From assembly GCA_004298435.1 (NCBI GenBank), contig SCSF01000154.1:1-32011 (forward strand): 32,011 nucleotides of DNA, in the 5' to 3' direction. Shown here piece after piece: positions 17,198-25,859 of the stretch. A program made the position numbers and the translations under genes. The notes beneath the pieces were generated by a model, which saw nothing but the letters and a program-made list of their open reading frames with translations, made no database searches and had not been told where the DNA came from. This DNA is from Beijerinckiaceae bacterium. Lineage in GTDB: Bacteria > Pseudomonadota > Alphaproteobacteria > Rhizobiales > Beijerinckiaceae. Within the stretch, counting starts at the first letter, position 1. Each line of letters starts with the position of its first letter.

Positions 17198-17674
17198 TCA
17201 CCACAGTTCGGATATGGACGCGCCGCGCAAGGCCTCATCGATCCGGGCACGCGTTGCCCGTGTTGCTTCCGACGGCAGCGCATTGATCGGGAAAAACCGC
17301 GCTTCCGCGATTTCGAGATTGTGCTTGTGCGCTGGGCGGCAGCGAAAATGATCGATGAGGTAGCAGGCGACGTGATCGCGGCCGGATTCGCGCGGATTGA
17401 AGAAGAAGCCGTGCAGAAGCGGCAGCCCGAGCATTTCGACGCCCGTTTCTTCGAGCAACTCGCGGGCCAGGGCGGTCTGGGCTGATTCGCCCGCTTCGAT
17501 TCCGCCGCCGGGCAGATACCAGCCATCGACATAGGTATGGCGGACGAGGAGCACATGGTCGGCGCCCCCGCCGCGGCGATCGACGACCAGCCCCCGCACA
17601 CCGATATGCGAGCGCGGCAACAGGCGCTTCCCCCGGCCAGCGATCCGCGCCAGCAAGCGCATTCCCGATGCCAT
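17198..17674 (-). CDS. NUDIX hydrolase
   Basis: This 158-residue hydrolase acts on a nucleoside diphosphate linked to another moiety. Residues 57-79 match the NUDIX box GX5EX7REUXEEXGU exactly (GGIEAGE to RELLEETGV), giving the metal-binding glutamates. The N-terminal region HVLLVRHTYVDGWYLPGG is the usual strand before the box. The frame continues upstream to 17761, but the ATG at 17674 has a GGGGGAA ribosome binding site at good spacing, so I chose it. A second open frame over the same bases is a shadow. Substrate specificity cannot be told. The gene diverges from mbfA. Confidence 0.9.
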   Translation of the reverse strand: MASGMRLLARIAGRGKRLLPRSHIGVRGLVVDRRGGGADHVLLVRHTYVDGWYLPGGGIEAGESAQTALARELLEETGVEMLGLPLLHGFFFNPRESGRDHVACYLIDHFRCRPAHKHNLEIAEARFFPINALPSEATRATRARIDEALRGASISELW

Positions 17675-17730
17675 GCAGATTCCCCCGGACAAAGCAGCTC
17701 TAGCTGAGCCATTGCCCTGATTATGCCACA

Positions 17731-17747
17731 TTTGGAATGAGTCAAAA
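17731..17747. promoter_or_regulatory. Irr box (iron control element) candidate
   Basis: The 17-base sequence TTTGGAATGAGTCAAAA matches the rhizobial Irr/ICE consensus as I recall it (TTTAGAA-N3-TTCTAAA) at 11 of the 14 fixed positions, with the two halves nearly inverted. It lies 77 bases before the chosen mbfA start. mbfA is a known Irr target in Bradyrhizobium and Agrobacterium, which supports the assignment. Confidence 0.5.
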
Positions 17748-17823
17748 GTAGTGGCGCGCATCAGCCGCTTTGGCTACAGCGAATAGCGATGCACCGGGTC
17801 TGCGGCGAAAACGGGAGTTTGTC

Positions 17824-18795
17824 TTGAAGAATTTTTCGCGACTCGACGAGCGTGAGATTCTGGCTGTCGCGATCGATTCAGAGGACGACGATCATCGCGT
17901 CTATATGGCTTTTGCCGAAGATCTGCGGGAGCGCTATCCGGCGACTGCCGGAATGTTCGATGACATGGCGAGGATCGAGGCGACGCATCGTGACGCGCTG
18001 CTGCACACCTATCAACAGAAATACGGCCCAAACGTCCTGCCGATACGCCGAACCGATGTGCGCGGCTTCGTGAAGCGGCGGCCCGTCTGGCTCATCCGCA
18101 ATCTGAGCATCGATGCGATCCGCCGGGAAGTTCAGGTGCGCGAAGCCGAAGCCTATGGCTTTTATCGCAAGGCGGCGAGACAAACGAAGGATCCGGAAAT
18201 CCGCGATCTTCTGAACAATCTTGCCGCTGTCGAACAGGGCCATGAAGCGCTGGCGTCCGACATCGAAGCGCATGAGGTGCCGCAAACGGAGCGCGATAAG
18301 GAGCGCGAGGTCAATCGCCGCCTCATCGTCCTGCAATATGTCCAGCCGGGCCTCGCCGGTCTGATGGATGGATCCGTTTCGACGCTCGCGCCGCTGTTCG
18401 CAGCGGCCTTTGCGACTCATAACAACTGGTCCACCTTTCTCGTCGGTCTCGCCGCCTCGATCGGCGCCGGCATCAGCATGGCGTTCGCGGAAGCTCTGTC
18501 TGATGATGGCTCTCTGACAGGCCGCGGATCGCCCGTGCTGCGTGGCCTCATCTGCGGCCTGATGACGGCGCTCGGGGGCCTCGGCCATACGTTGCCCTAC
18601 CTCGTGCCGAACGCCTTGCCGCACGCTTTTTTGATCGCGACGGCTATTTCCGGCGCGGTCGTTTTCGTCGAACTCTGGGTCATCGCCTGGGTGCGGTCGC
18701 ATTATATGGATACGCCATTTCTGCAAGCGGTGTTCCAGATTGTGCTCGGCGGCGTCATCGTTCTTGCAGCGGGCATTTTCATCGGGGCGGCTTGA
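17824..18795 (+). CDS. mbfA: Membrane-bound ferritin, ferritin-like/VIT1 iron exporter
   Basis: This protein protects against iron and peroxide stress by exporting iron across the inner membrane. Residues ~8-150 are a ferritin-like (erythrin-vacuolar) domain with di-iron ligands: Glu20, EATH (Glu52, His55), Glu107/Glu109 and VEQGH (Glu137, His140). Residues ~165-323 are a VIT1/CCC1-type transporter domain with about five membrane helices, starting at [19 protein letters not shown]. The frame opens at a TTG at 17770. The TTG at 17824 (protein starting [12 protein letters not shown]) has a GGGAG site at 17813-17817 and fits known MbfA N-termini, so I chose it, giving 323 residues. The Irr-box-like site upstream suggests repression when iron is low. 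A dispersed hairpin repeat begins 9 bases after the stop. Confidence 0.9.
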   Translation: MKNFSRLDEREILAVAIDSEDDDHRVYMAFAEDLRERYPATAGMFDDMARIEATHRDALLHTYQQKYGPNVLPIRRTDVRGFVKRRPVWLIRNLSIDAIRREVQVREAEAYGFYRKAARQTKDPEIRDLLNNLAAVEQGHEALASDIEAHEVPQTERDKEREVNRRLIVLQYVQPGLAGLMDGSVSTLAPLFAAAFATHNNWSTFLVGLAASIGAGISMAFAEALSDDGSLTGRGSPVLRGLICGLMTALGGLGHTLPYLVPNALPHAFLIATAISGAVVFVELWVIAWVRSHYMDTPFLQAVFQIVLGGVIVLAAGIFIGAA

Positions 18796-18803
18796 GGGCC
18801 ACA

Positions 18804-18853
18804 GCGTTTTCGAGCGAAGTGGTTTTCGGTTCGCGTGAAGAAAACGCGTCAAA
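18804..18853 (+). repeat. Dispersed hairpin repeat, copy A (after mbfA)
   Basis: Arms GCGTTTTC (18804-18811) and GAAAACGC (18840-18847) are perfectly complementary, with a conserved middle containing GCGAAGTGG and GGTTCGCGTGAAG. Related copies lie at 26961-27010 and 29117-29167 (both minus), and a fragment at 30994-31008. It may act as a 3' end or stability element for mbfA. Confidence 0.8.
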
Positions 18854-18919
18854 TAAAAATAGAGCCGCGGTTCCGACTCAACTCCCCTATGCCTGCATTG
18901 ATGAACGAGTGAGAAATAG

Positions 18920-19720
18920 ATGTCGCATCAGCAAGTCCGCCGGTTCCGCGCGCTCGTCGTCCTCGGCTTGCTGATCGTTATCGCGATTTTCATCGCCAAT
19001 CATCCGCCGCGTTTTTTCGAGGGGCGAGACGCGCTGTGGAAGATCGCGCATGACAAATGCGTGCCCGATCAGCTTGCGCACCAGAGTCCTGCGCCCTGTG
19101 CTCTGGTCGATCTCAAAGGCGGCGCGGCGCAAGGCTATGTGATTCTGAAAGACCTCCGCGGGATCGCGCAATATCTGCTCATTCCGACACGCCGGATCAG
19201 CGGGATCGGGTCGCCCGATCTCATTGCTCCCGATGCCCCCAATTATTGGGCGGCGGCTTGGGAGAATCGGCACTTCGTATCAGAACGGCTGAAGCGCGAT
19301 GTCGCGTGGGACAAGATCGGCCTCGCGATCAATTCATCTCTTTCGCGCAGCCAGGATCAACTGCATATCCATATCGATTGCGTGCGCCCGGATGTGCGTG
19401 TCGCATTGGCGGCGCGGATTGGCGAGATCAAAACAACGTGGTCGCCGCTGCCGTTTAAGCTCGCCGGCCAGCGCTATTTCGCCCGCCGCCTCAAGGCGGC
19501 GGACCTCGCGCAGCAGAATCCTTTCAAGTTGCTCGCCGAAGGGCTGCCGTCAGCCGGTGCGAACATGGGCGAGGAATCGCTCGCCGTCATCGGCGTTGCT
19601 TTCAATCCGGGAGAAAACGGCTTCGTTCTTCTGGCGACGCGCGGCGCGCATGATAATGGCGTCGGCGCGCATGCGGAGCAATTGCTCGACCCGCGCTGCG
19701 CGGTGGCGCAGGCGGATTAA
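18920..19720 (+). CDS. cdh: CDP-diacylglycerol diphosphatase
   Basis: This enzyme hydrolyses CDP-diacylglycerol to CMP and phosphatidate and acts at the membrane with its active site likely in the periplasm. It has 266 residues. Residues 10-27 are a single N-terminal membrane anchor or signal ([15 protein letters not shown]). The HIT-like catalytic motif HIHID is at 149-153 within [14 protein letters not shown], as in E. coli Cdh (about 250 residues). [11 protein letters not shown] near the C-terminus is also family-typical. A GAGTGAGAAA stretch before the ATG can serve as ribosome binding site. Its stop interlocks with that of the convergent dehydrogenase in a shared TTAA at 19717-19720. Confidence 0.9.
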   Translation: MSHQQVRRFRALVVLGLLIVIAIFIANHPPRFFEGRDALWKIAHDKCVPDQLAHQSPAPCALVDLKGGAAQGYVILKDLRGIAQYLLIPTRRISGIGSPDLIAPDAPNYWAAAWENRHFVSERLKRDVAWDKIGLAINSSLSRSQDQLHIHIDCVRPDVRVALAARIGEIKTTWSPLPFKLAGQRYFARRLKAADLAQQNPFKLLAEGLPSAGANMGEESLAVIGVAFNPGENGFVLLATRGAHDNGVGAHAEQLLDPRCAVAQAD

Positions 19721-21162
19721 GATATCCCTGCTGCCTGCGTCACAAGCTTGGTGTTGAGATAGGACTCGATCGCCTCAAGCCCGCCTTCGCTGCCATAGCC
19801 TGAATCCTTGATGCCGCCGAACGGCAGTTCCGGTCGCGCAAAGCCGATATGGTTGATCGTCAGCATGCCGGTTTCAATCGAATGCGAGAGCGTGGCGGCG
19901 GTTTTTAGCGAGCGCGTGAAGGCAAAGGAGGCAAGGCCGTAGACCAGCCGATTGGCTTCGGCGATGGCGTCATCGATCGTGTGAAAGCGATTAACCAGAG
20001 CGATCGGTCCGAATGGCTCCTCGTTCATCGCGCGCGCCGCGACTGGAACTTCGGCGAGGATCGTCGGCAAAAAGAAGTAGCCCTTGTTGCCGAACCGCTT
20101 GCCGCCGAGCATGAGCTTCGCGCCTTGCGCCGTCGCATCGCTGATGAGACTTTCGAGCATCGCGACGCGGCGCTCATTGGCGAGCGGGCCGATGCGCGTG
20201 CCTTCCATCATGCCGTTGCCGATCTTCAGCGTCTGGGCCATAGCCACGAACTTGTTGAGAAACGGCTCGTAGACGTCATCCTGCACCAGAAAGCGCGTCG
20301 GCGAAACGCAGCTCTGTCCGGCATTGCGGAATTTTGCGTTGCCGAGAAATTTCACGGCGGCGTCGATGTCGCCATCATTGCAGATGATGGCAGGCGCATG
20401 GCCGCCAAGCTCCATGGTGACGCGCTTCATGTGCTGCCCGGCAAGCGCAGCAAGCTGCTTGCCCACGGCTGTCGAGCCGGTAAAGGAGATTTTGCGGATG
20501 ATGGGATGCGGAATGAGATAGGCCGAGATGTCCGCCGGAATCCCATAAATGAGACCGACTGCGCCATCCGGCACGCCGGCATCGACGACGGCCCGGATAA
20601 GTTCGGCTGGCGAGGCGGGCGTTTCCTCCGGAGCTTTCACGATGATCGAACAACCGGCAGCCAGCGCCGCAGCCATTTTGCGCGCGATCTGCGAAACCGG
20701 AAAATTCCACGGCGTGAAGGCGGCGACTGGGCCGACAGGCTCCTTGATCACGAGATTGAGCACACCTTCAGCGCGCGCCGGCACGACGCGGCCATAGGTG
20801 CGCCGCGCCTCGTCGGCGAACCAGTCGAAGGTGTCGGCGCTGGTGAGGATTTCGAGGCGCGACTCGATCAGAGGCTTGCCCTGTTCGAGTGTCATCAGGG
20901 GAGCGATCTCGTCGGCGCGCTGACGCAGGAGATCCGCCGCGCGGCGCAGAACCCTTGAACGCTCCAGCGCCGAGACGCGCCGCCAGCGATCAAAGCCCTT
21001 TTCGGCGGCGCTGAGCGCAAGATCGAGATCGGCCGGGCCAGCCTGCGCGACTGTGCCGATCTTTTCTTCGGTCGCAGGATCAATCACATCGATCGTCTTG
21101 CCAGACGTGGCGGAGCGCCATTGGCCGGAAATGAAAAGCAAGACGTCTGGATAGGAAACCAC
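19717..21162 (-). CDS. NAD(P)-dependent succinate-semialdehyde-type aldehyde dehydrogenase
   Basis: This 481-residue enzyme oxidises an aldehyde, most likely succinate semialdehyde, to the acid in the cytoplasm. Residues of the family are in place: FTPWNFP with Asn153, FTGST at 227-231, MELGGHAP with the general base Glu251, and NAGQSC with the nucleophile Cys285. EEPFGPIA and the C-terminal [22 protein letters not shown] are characteristic of the SSADH/GabD group. No GABA transaminase or other gab gene is nearby, so the physiological aldehyde is unproven. The GTG start at 21162 follows a GGGGAC site. It overlaps cdh by four bases at the 3' end. Confidence 0.85.
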   Translation of the reverse strand: MVSYPDVLLFISGQWRSATSGKTIDVIDPATEEKIGTVAQAGPADLDLALSAAEKGFDRWRRVSALERSRVLRRAADLLRQRADEIAPLMTLEQGKPLIESRLEILTSADTFDWFADEARRTYGRVVPARAEGVLNLVIKEPVGPVAAFTPWNFPVSQIARKMAAALAAGCSIIVKAPEETPASPAELIRAVVDAGVPDGAVGLIYGIPADISAYLIPHPIIRKISFTGSTAVGKQLAALAGQHMKRVTMELGGHAPAIICNDGDIDAAVKFLGNAKFRNAGQSCVSPTRFLVQDDVYEPFLNKFVAMAQTLKIGNGMMEGTRIGPLANERRVAMLESLISDATAQGAKLMLGGKRFGNKGYFFLPTILAEVPVAARAMNEEPFGPIALVNRFHTIDDAIAEANRLVYGLASFAFTRSLKTAATLSHSIETGMLTINHIGFARPELPFGGIKDSGYGSEGGLEAIESYLNTKLVTQAAGIS

Positions 21163-21310
21163 CGTAAAGTCCCCGTTTTACTGGAAACGTCAGCCGGTCC
21201 GGAAGCGGAGCTGAAGAGAGAGCGAGAACGGCCTCAAGCGGGCGTACTGTTCTGCCAATCTGATATATAGGATTAGTTCCGCCTGCGTCATCGGTTACAG
21301 CCGGGAATCG

Positions 21311-21469
21311 GGTGCGGCTATTGGGCTAAAGTTGGATAGTCAGGCGCTGGCGTTCATGGTCCAATAACGACCTCGGATGCTTCGGCGAGATGCCTGAGGC
21401 TCCCGAGGACAAGAATTCCCCCTCGCGACTTTGTCGCTTCTCAGGCCGGGCTCATGCCCGGCCTTTTTT
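21311..21469 (+). ncRNA. Candidate small RNA ending in an intrinsic terminator
   Basis: The 306-base gap 21163-21468 has no convincing protein gene, yet its plus strand shows consecutive stem-loops and a strong terminator. Stem 1 pairs 21311-21324 with 21361-21372, including TATTGG/CCAATA. Stem 2 pairs CCTCGG (21371-21376) with CCGAGG (21403-21408) and has an inner stem GCTTCGG/CCTGAGGC (21379-21385/21393-21400). Stems 1 and 2 overlap by two bases, so they cannot both form fully. Stem 3 is GCGAC-TTT-GTCGC (21425-21437). A C-rich unpaired stretch, TTCCCCCTC, lies between stems 2 and 3. Both flanking protein genes are on the minus strand. The 5' end is not fixed: an AT-rich TATATA at 21264 could be part of a promoter, but no good -35 is seen. 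I do not recognise a known RNA family. Confidence 0.45.
21443..21469 (+). terminator. Strong Rho-independent terminator on the plus strand
   Basis: AGGCCGGGC (21443-21451), loop TCAT, GCCCGGCCT (21456-21464), with a run of six T at 21464-21469. The nine-pair GC-rich stem with a U-tract is a textbook intrinsic terminator, and the T-run is only on the plus strand. No plus-strand protein gene precedes it. On the minus strand the same hairpin lies right after the patatin stop but has no T-run there. Confidence 0.9.
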
Positions 21470-22551
21470 CATAGAGCATTGCCCGGACAGATGCTCTCGT
21501 TGACGGCTTCGTTCCTTGAGATGGCGGCAGACGCCTTCTCCGCCTTGCTCCGCAGCCAGTTTTCCGCAGCGTCGCGACCGTGCTCGCGCAGATCGGAAAG
21601 AAAGTTCCAGTCGAGATTGCTCGCGTTCGCCTCCGCAAGATGCGCCACTTGTTCTTCCGCGATGATGCGGTGAAGTGTGAGCTGACGCCATTTACGCCCG
21701 TCACGGGCAAAATAGCCCGGAATGCCGCGATAAATGTCCGCATAGCGTGCAAGCCGCCCGGTCTCGGCGAGCAGGGATGCGTTGAAGGTGATCTGATCCA
21801 GCCGCCGCATGATCTCCTGCGAGCTTGTCGGCATGGCGATGCCTTGCGCGGGCGTGATCTGGACGATCAGGATTTCCGGCGTAGCGCTGGTGGTCACGAG
21901 TTCGTGAAGCGGCGGATTGGATGAATAGCCGCCATCCCAATAGGTCTCTTCGCCGATCATTATAGCGTGATGCAGCAAGGGCAGACAGGCAGAGGCCAGC
22001 ACCGCGTCTGCGTCGATCTCCTCATTGCGGAAAATCCGGGCGCGGCCATCTGAAACGCGGGTTGCCGAGATCAGAAGACCGACAGGTTTCTTCCGGCGCA
22101 GCCTCTCGAAATCGATTTCCTCGTTCAGGATCGCCCGAAGCGGATTGAGATCGAACGGATTGTATTGATAGGGCGAAACCAGGCGCGTCCAGAAGGACAG
22201 CGTCCCCGCAGCACCGGGGATCATCGCGCCGGTGCTTCCAAAGGGGAGAAAGGGCGCTGCATGGCTCAGCCTTCGCCAGAAAGTTTCCAGCTTTTCACGC
22301 GCCGCCTCACGGCCGCCCTCGGCAAGCCCGGCTGCGAGCAAAACCGCATTGATGGCTCCGGCCGAGGCGCCGCTGAGTGTATCGAAGCGGATGTCAGGCT
22401 CTGTGAGCAGCCGGTCCAGCACGCCTGAGGTGAAAGCGCCGAAAGAGCCGCCGCCCTGCAACGCCAGTGAGAGAGCCTGCGGCGGCCACTTTGGGGTCGC
22501 ACGGTCGAAAGCCTGCATGATCTGCCGGCCGAGTAATTCCAGCATGCGCAT
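21469..22551 (-). CDS. Patatin-like phospholipase / acyl hydrolase
   Basis: This 360-residue serine acyl hydrolase has the patatin catalytic dyad. The oxyanion-hole GGGSFGAF lies at 33-40, the nucleophile elbow GASAG (61-65) gives Ser63, and DGG at 206-208 gives Asp206. The C-terminal part (about residues 230-340, EILIVQITPAQG to HLAEANASNLDWNF) looks like the extension found in the bacterial patatin subgroup often linked to polyhydroxybutyrate metabolism; that link is from memory. There is no signal peptide. The ATG at 22551 has an excellent GAGGTGATC site. A 21-base perfect palindrome lies 39 bases upstream. The gene is divergent from polA. Substrate could be phospholipid, other lipid esters or storage polyester. 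Confidence 0.87.
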   Translation of the reverse strand: MRMLELLGRQIMQAFDRATPKWPPQALSLALQGGGSFGAFTSGVLDRLLTEPDIRFDTLSGASAGAINAVLLAAGLAEGGREAAREKLETFWRRLSHAAPFLPFGSTGAMIPGAAGTLSFWTRLVSPYQYNPFDLNPLRAILNEEIDFERLRRKKPVGLLISATRVSDGRARIFRNEEIDADAVLASACLPLLHHAIMIGEETYWDGGYSSNPPLHELVTTSATPEILIVQITPAQGIAMPTSSQEIMRRLDQITFNASLLAETGRLARYADIYRGIPGYFARDGRKWRQLTLHRIIAEEQVAHLAEANASNLDWNFLSDLREHGRDAAENWLRSKAEKASAAISRNEAVNESICPGNAL

Positions 22552-22589
22552 GGATCACCTCGTTCCGTTTTGACGGAAAACTCCGCAGC

Positions 22590-22610
22590 TTATATTGCGA
22601 CGCAATATAA
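22590..22610. promoter_or_regulatory. 21-base perfect palindrome (operator candidate) before the patatin gene
   Basis: TTATATTGC (22590-22598) and GCAATATAA (22602-22610) are exact inverted copies around GAC. It lies 39 bases upstream of the patatin ATG and 191 bases before the chosen polA ATG. The TTGC-N3-GCAA core resembles sites reported for PhaR/AniA-type regulators of polyhydroxybutyrate metabolism, as far as I recall, but TetR-family sites can look alike. A smaller inverted repeat TTCCGT/ACGGAA lies next to it (22563-22578). The rest of the 22552-22801 gap shows no gene. Confidence 0.5.
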
Positions 22611-22801
22611 TGCCTCAGCTTTCCGATGGAATGCAGGTCGTCCATATTTTTCAATAAATTGATCGTGCTTTGAGTTATGGCGAGAAGGTGGCGAAAGTTC
22701 GAAACGCGTTGCAAAGCAACAATCGTGCTACCGGGATTCTGTCCGGATTTGTCCGCGGGTTTGCGCTGGCGCAGGAACCGATTGCCGCCTACAAAAACCG
22801 C

Positions 22802-25800
22802 ATGAGCCTCACCCATCGTCCTGTCCAAGCTGGCGACCAGGTCTTTCTGGTCGACGGGTCATCTTTTGTCTTTCGCGCCTATTTTCAATCGATCCATCAG
22901 GACGCGAAATATAACTACCGTGCCGACAAGCTGCCGACGGGCGCTGTACGGCTCTTCTGCACCAAGCTGTTTCAGTTCATCCGCGACGGCGCTGCGGGCA
23001 TCAGCCCGACGCACCTCGCCATCATCTTCGACAAGTCGGAGAACTCGTTTCGCAAGGAGATCTATCCGCCTTACAAGGGCAATCGCTCCGAGCCGCCCGC
23101 GGATCTCATCCCACAATTTCCGCTGATGCGGGCCTCGGTCCGCGCTTTCGGCCTGAAGCCGATTGAGCAGGACCGCTATGAGGCGGACGATCTCATCGCG
23201 ACCTATGCGCGCCAGTCGCGGGAACGCGGGGCTGATGTCCTCATCATTTCCGCCGACAAGGATCTGATGCAGCTCATCGGGCCGGGCGTCTCTATGTATG
23301 ATCCGGCTTCCGGCGAGGCTGGCGCGAAAGGATCGCGTGAGGAGCGCAAGATCGCCGAGGCGGAAGTCCTCGCCTATTTCGGCGTTCCGCCTGAAAAGGT
23401 TGTCGATGTGCAAGCGCTTGCCGGCGATTCGACCGACAACGTGCCGGGCGCGCGCGGCATAGGCATCAAGACTGCTGCGCAGCTCATCGGCGAATATGGC
23501 GATCTCGAAACGCTTCTGGCGCGGGCAGGCGAGATCAAGCAGCCGAAAAAGCGCGAGACATTGACCGATCCGGAATCCGTCAAGCTCATCCGCATATCGA
23601 AGGAGCTGGTGACGCTCGTCACCGATGTTCCGGTTGAAACTCCGATCGACGAACTCGGCCTGCATCAGCCGGACCCTAAGGCGCTCGTCGGGTTTCTCAA
23701 AGCGATGGAATTCACGACAATCACCAAGCGCGCGGCTGAGGCTTATGGCCTCGAAGCCGGCGCGATAGAGCCTGACCCGGCTTTCGTGGGCGTGGCGGGC
23801 TGGCGCGATCGCAATGGCGATGTCAGGCCGGTGATCGTCGGCGACGAAGTGCTGGAAGCAGAAACTGCGCCCTCAGAGGTGTCCGCGCCCGGGATCGTTC
23901 CGCGCAAGAACGCGCGCTATGGCGAAATTGCGCCGAAGCGGCACGCCGCGACGGGACCCGGCGAACTCGCCGCCACGCGCGCCGCCGCAGTCCGCGCCAT
24001 GGCGTTCGATCATTTGGCTTACAGAACCATCACGACGCTGGATGAACTTGCGGAGGAAATCGCCGCCGCGCATGAGTCCGGTTTGCTCGCCATAGACACG
24101 GAAACCACTTCGCTCGATCCGATGCAGGCGGAACTCGTCGGCATCTCGCTTTGCACAACGCCGGGGCGCGCCTCTTACATTCCTGTGGGCCACAGGAGCG
24201 AAGGTGCAGGCGATCTCTTCGGCTCCGCCGAGCTGCTGTCGGGACAATTGCCATTGCGCGCTGTTCTCGACGCGCTGAAGCCGCTGCTCGAAGCGGATGG
24301 CGTTCTCAAGATCGCACACAACATGAAATACGACTGGCTCGTATTGCGCCAGCACGGCATTGCAGTGAAGCCGGTCGATGATACGCTCCTCGTCTCCTAT
24401 GTGCTCGATGCCGGCCTGACCGATCATGGCATGGACGTGCTGGCGCAAAAGCACCTGAACCACAAGCCGATTGCCTTTTCCGATGTGGCGGGTTCGGGCC
24501 GCAGCTTTATCGGTTTCGCCCGTGTTCCAATCGACAGAGCGACCGAATATTCCGCCGAGGATGCCGATGTCGCCCTGCGGCTTTGGCAGGTGTTGAAGCC
24601 GCGCCTGCCGGCCGAGCATATGACTACGACCTACGAGACGCTGGAGCGGCCGATGATCGAGGCTCTGGCGCGCATGGAGGCGCGCGGCATAGCGATCGAC
24701 AGCGCGATGTTGTCACGGCTCTCCGGCGACTTTGCGCAGGAAATGGCGCGGCTCGAAGCCGAGATCTTCGAACTCGCCGGGGAGGCCTTCAATCTCGGCT
24801 CGCCAAAACAATTGGGCGATATTCTTTTTGGCCGAATGGGCCTGCCCGGCGCCAGGAAGACGGCGACGGGCGCATGGTCCACGGCTGCCGGCGTTCTCGA
24901 AAGTCTGGCTGAGGAAGGCAACGCATTCTGCGGCAAAATTCTTGAATGGCGTCAGCTCTCGAAGCTGAAGTCGACCTATACCGATGCCTTGCCCAACCAT
25001 ATCGACAGAGTGACGGGGCGCGTTCACACCTCTTTCGCACTTGCTGCTACAACGACCGGGCGGCTCGCATCGTCCGAACCCAATCTGCAAAATATTCCGG
25101 TGCGCAACGAGATCGGCCGGAAGATCCGCCGCGCCTTCATCGCGACGCCCGGCTATCAACTCGTGTCAGCGGATTATTCGCAGATCGAGCTTCGACTTCT
25201 GGCGCATATCGCCGATATTCCGCAACTGCGGCAGGCTTTCGCCGACGGGCTCGACATTCACGCGATGACGGCGTCGGAAATGTTCGGCGTTCCGGTCGAA
25301 GGCATGCCGTCCGACGTGCGCCGCAGAGCCAAGGCGATCAACTTCGGCATTATCTACGGGATCTCGGCCTTCGGGCTGGCCAATCAGCTCGGCATTCCGC
25401 GTGAGGAGGCCGGGGCTTATATCAAGAAATATTTCGAACGCTTTCCAGGCATACGCGCCTATATGGACGAGACGCGGAAATTCGCACGCGAGAACGGCTA
25501 TGTGATGACGATCTTTGGCCGCAAGTGCCACTATCCGCGCATCACCGCGTCCAATCCCTCAGAGCGCGCCTTCAATGAGCGGGCGGCTATCAATGCGCCA
25601 ATTCAGGGCTCAGCCGCCGATATTATCCGCCGCGCAATGGTGCGGATGGATGCGGCCTTGGGCAAGGCGAGGCTCAATGCGCAGATGCTTTTGCAAGTGC
25701 ATGACGAACTCGTCTTCGAAGTGCCGGACGACGAGGTTGAGGCGACTATCAGGCTGGTGTGCAAGGTGATGGAAGAAGCGCCGCATCCGGCGATCGACCT

Positions 25801-25858
25801 CGCAGTGCCGCTGCATGTCGATGCCAAGGCCGCGCCGAACTGGGACGAGGCGCATTAA
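22802..25858 (+). CDS. polA: DNA polymerase I
   Basis: This polymerase fills gaps and removes RNA primers in replication and repair. It has 1018 residues from the chosen ATG, longer than E. coli Pol I (928). Residues ~14-310 are the 5'-3' nuclease (FLVDGSSFVFRAYF; YEADDLIATYA; LAGDSTDNVPG). After an extra linker, residues ~425-600 are the 3'-5' exonuclease with Asp432 and Glu434 intact in IDTETTSLD, so proofreading is likely active. Residues ~640-1018 are the polymerase: motif A SADYSQIELR with Asp791, motif B RRRAKAINFGIIYG, motif C VHDELVF with Asp968. The frame is open upstream to 22670, but MSLTHRPVQAGDQ fits the usual start; no clear Shine-Dalgarno precedes it. It ends one base before the stop of the convergent GT8 gene. 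Confidence 0.96.
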   Translation: MSLTHRPVQAGDQVFLVDGSSFVFRAYFQSIHQDAKYNYRADKLPTGAVRLFCTKLFQFIRDGAAGISPTHLAIIFDKSENSFRKEIYPPYKGNRSEPPADLIPQFPLMRASVRAFGLKPIEQDRYEADDLIATYARQSRERGADVLIISADKDLMQLIGPGVSMYDPASGEAGAKGSREERKIAEAEVLAYFGVPPEKVVDVQALAGDSTDNVPGARGIGIKTAAQLIGEYGDLETLLARAGEIKQPKKRETLTDPESVKLIRISKELVTLVTDVPVETPIDELGLHQPDPKALVGFLKAMEFTTITKRAAEAYGLEAGAIEPDPAFVGVAGWRDRNGDVRPVIVGDEVLEAETAPSEVSAPGIVPRKNARYGEIAPKRHAATGPGELAATRAAAVRAMAFDHLAYRTITTLDELAEEIAAAHESGLLAIDTETTSLDPMQAELVGISLCTTPGRASYIPVGHRSEGAGDLFGSAELLSGQLPLRAVLDALKPLLEADGVLKIAHNMKYDWLVLRQHGIAVKPVDDTLLVSYVLDAGLTDHGMDVLAQKHLNHKPIAFSDVAGSGRSFIGFARVPIDRATEYSAEDADVALRLWQVLKPRLPAEHMTTTYETLERPMIEALARMEARGIAIDSAMLSRLSGDFAQEMARLEAEIFELAGEAFNLGSPKQLGDILFGRMGLPGARKTATGAWSTAAGVLESLAEEGNAFCGKILEWRQLSKLKSTYTDALPNHIDRVTGRVHTSFALAATTTGRLASSEPNLQNIPVRNEIGRKIRRAFIATPGYQLVSADYSQIELRLLAHIADIPQLRQAFADGLDIHAMTASEMFGVPVEGMPSDVRRRAKAINFGIIYGISAFGLANQLGIPREEAGAYIKKYFERFPGIRAYMDETRKFARENGYVMTIFGRKCHYPRITASNPSERAFNERAAINAPIQGSAADIIRRAMVRMDAALGKARLNAQMLLQVHDELVFEVPDDEVEATIRLVCKVMEEAPHPAIDLAVPLHVDAKAAPNWDEAH

Positions 25859-25859
25859 C

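Noticed and set aside
17182-17745. Second 187-residue frame overlapping the NUDIX gene on the same strand
   Set aside because: It is Ser/Cys/Arg-rich, lacks the NUDIX box and overlaps the gene that carries it exactly.
21163-21440. Riboswitch in the leader of the aldehyde dehydrogenase gene (minus strand)
   Set aside because: I found no known riboswitch core, and the only T-run terminator in the gap faces the opposite direction.
17878-23665. Antisense frames over mbfA (17878-18852), the dehydrogenase (19981-20958) and polA (22859-23665)
   Set aside because: Each is opposite a gene with intact motifs, and the translated sequence has no hydrophobic core pattern or motif.
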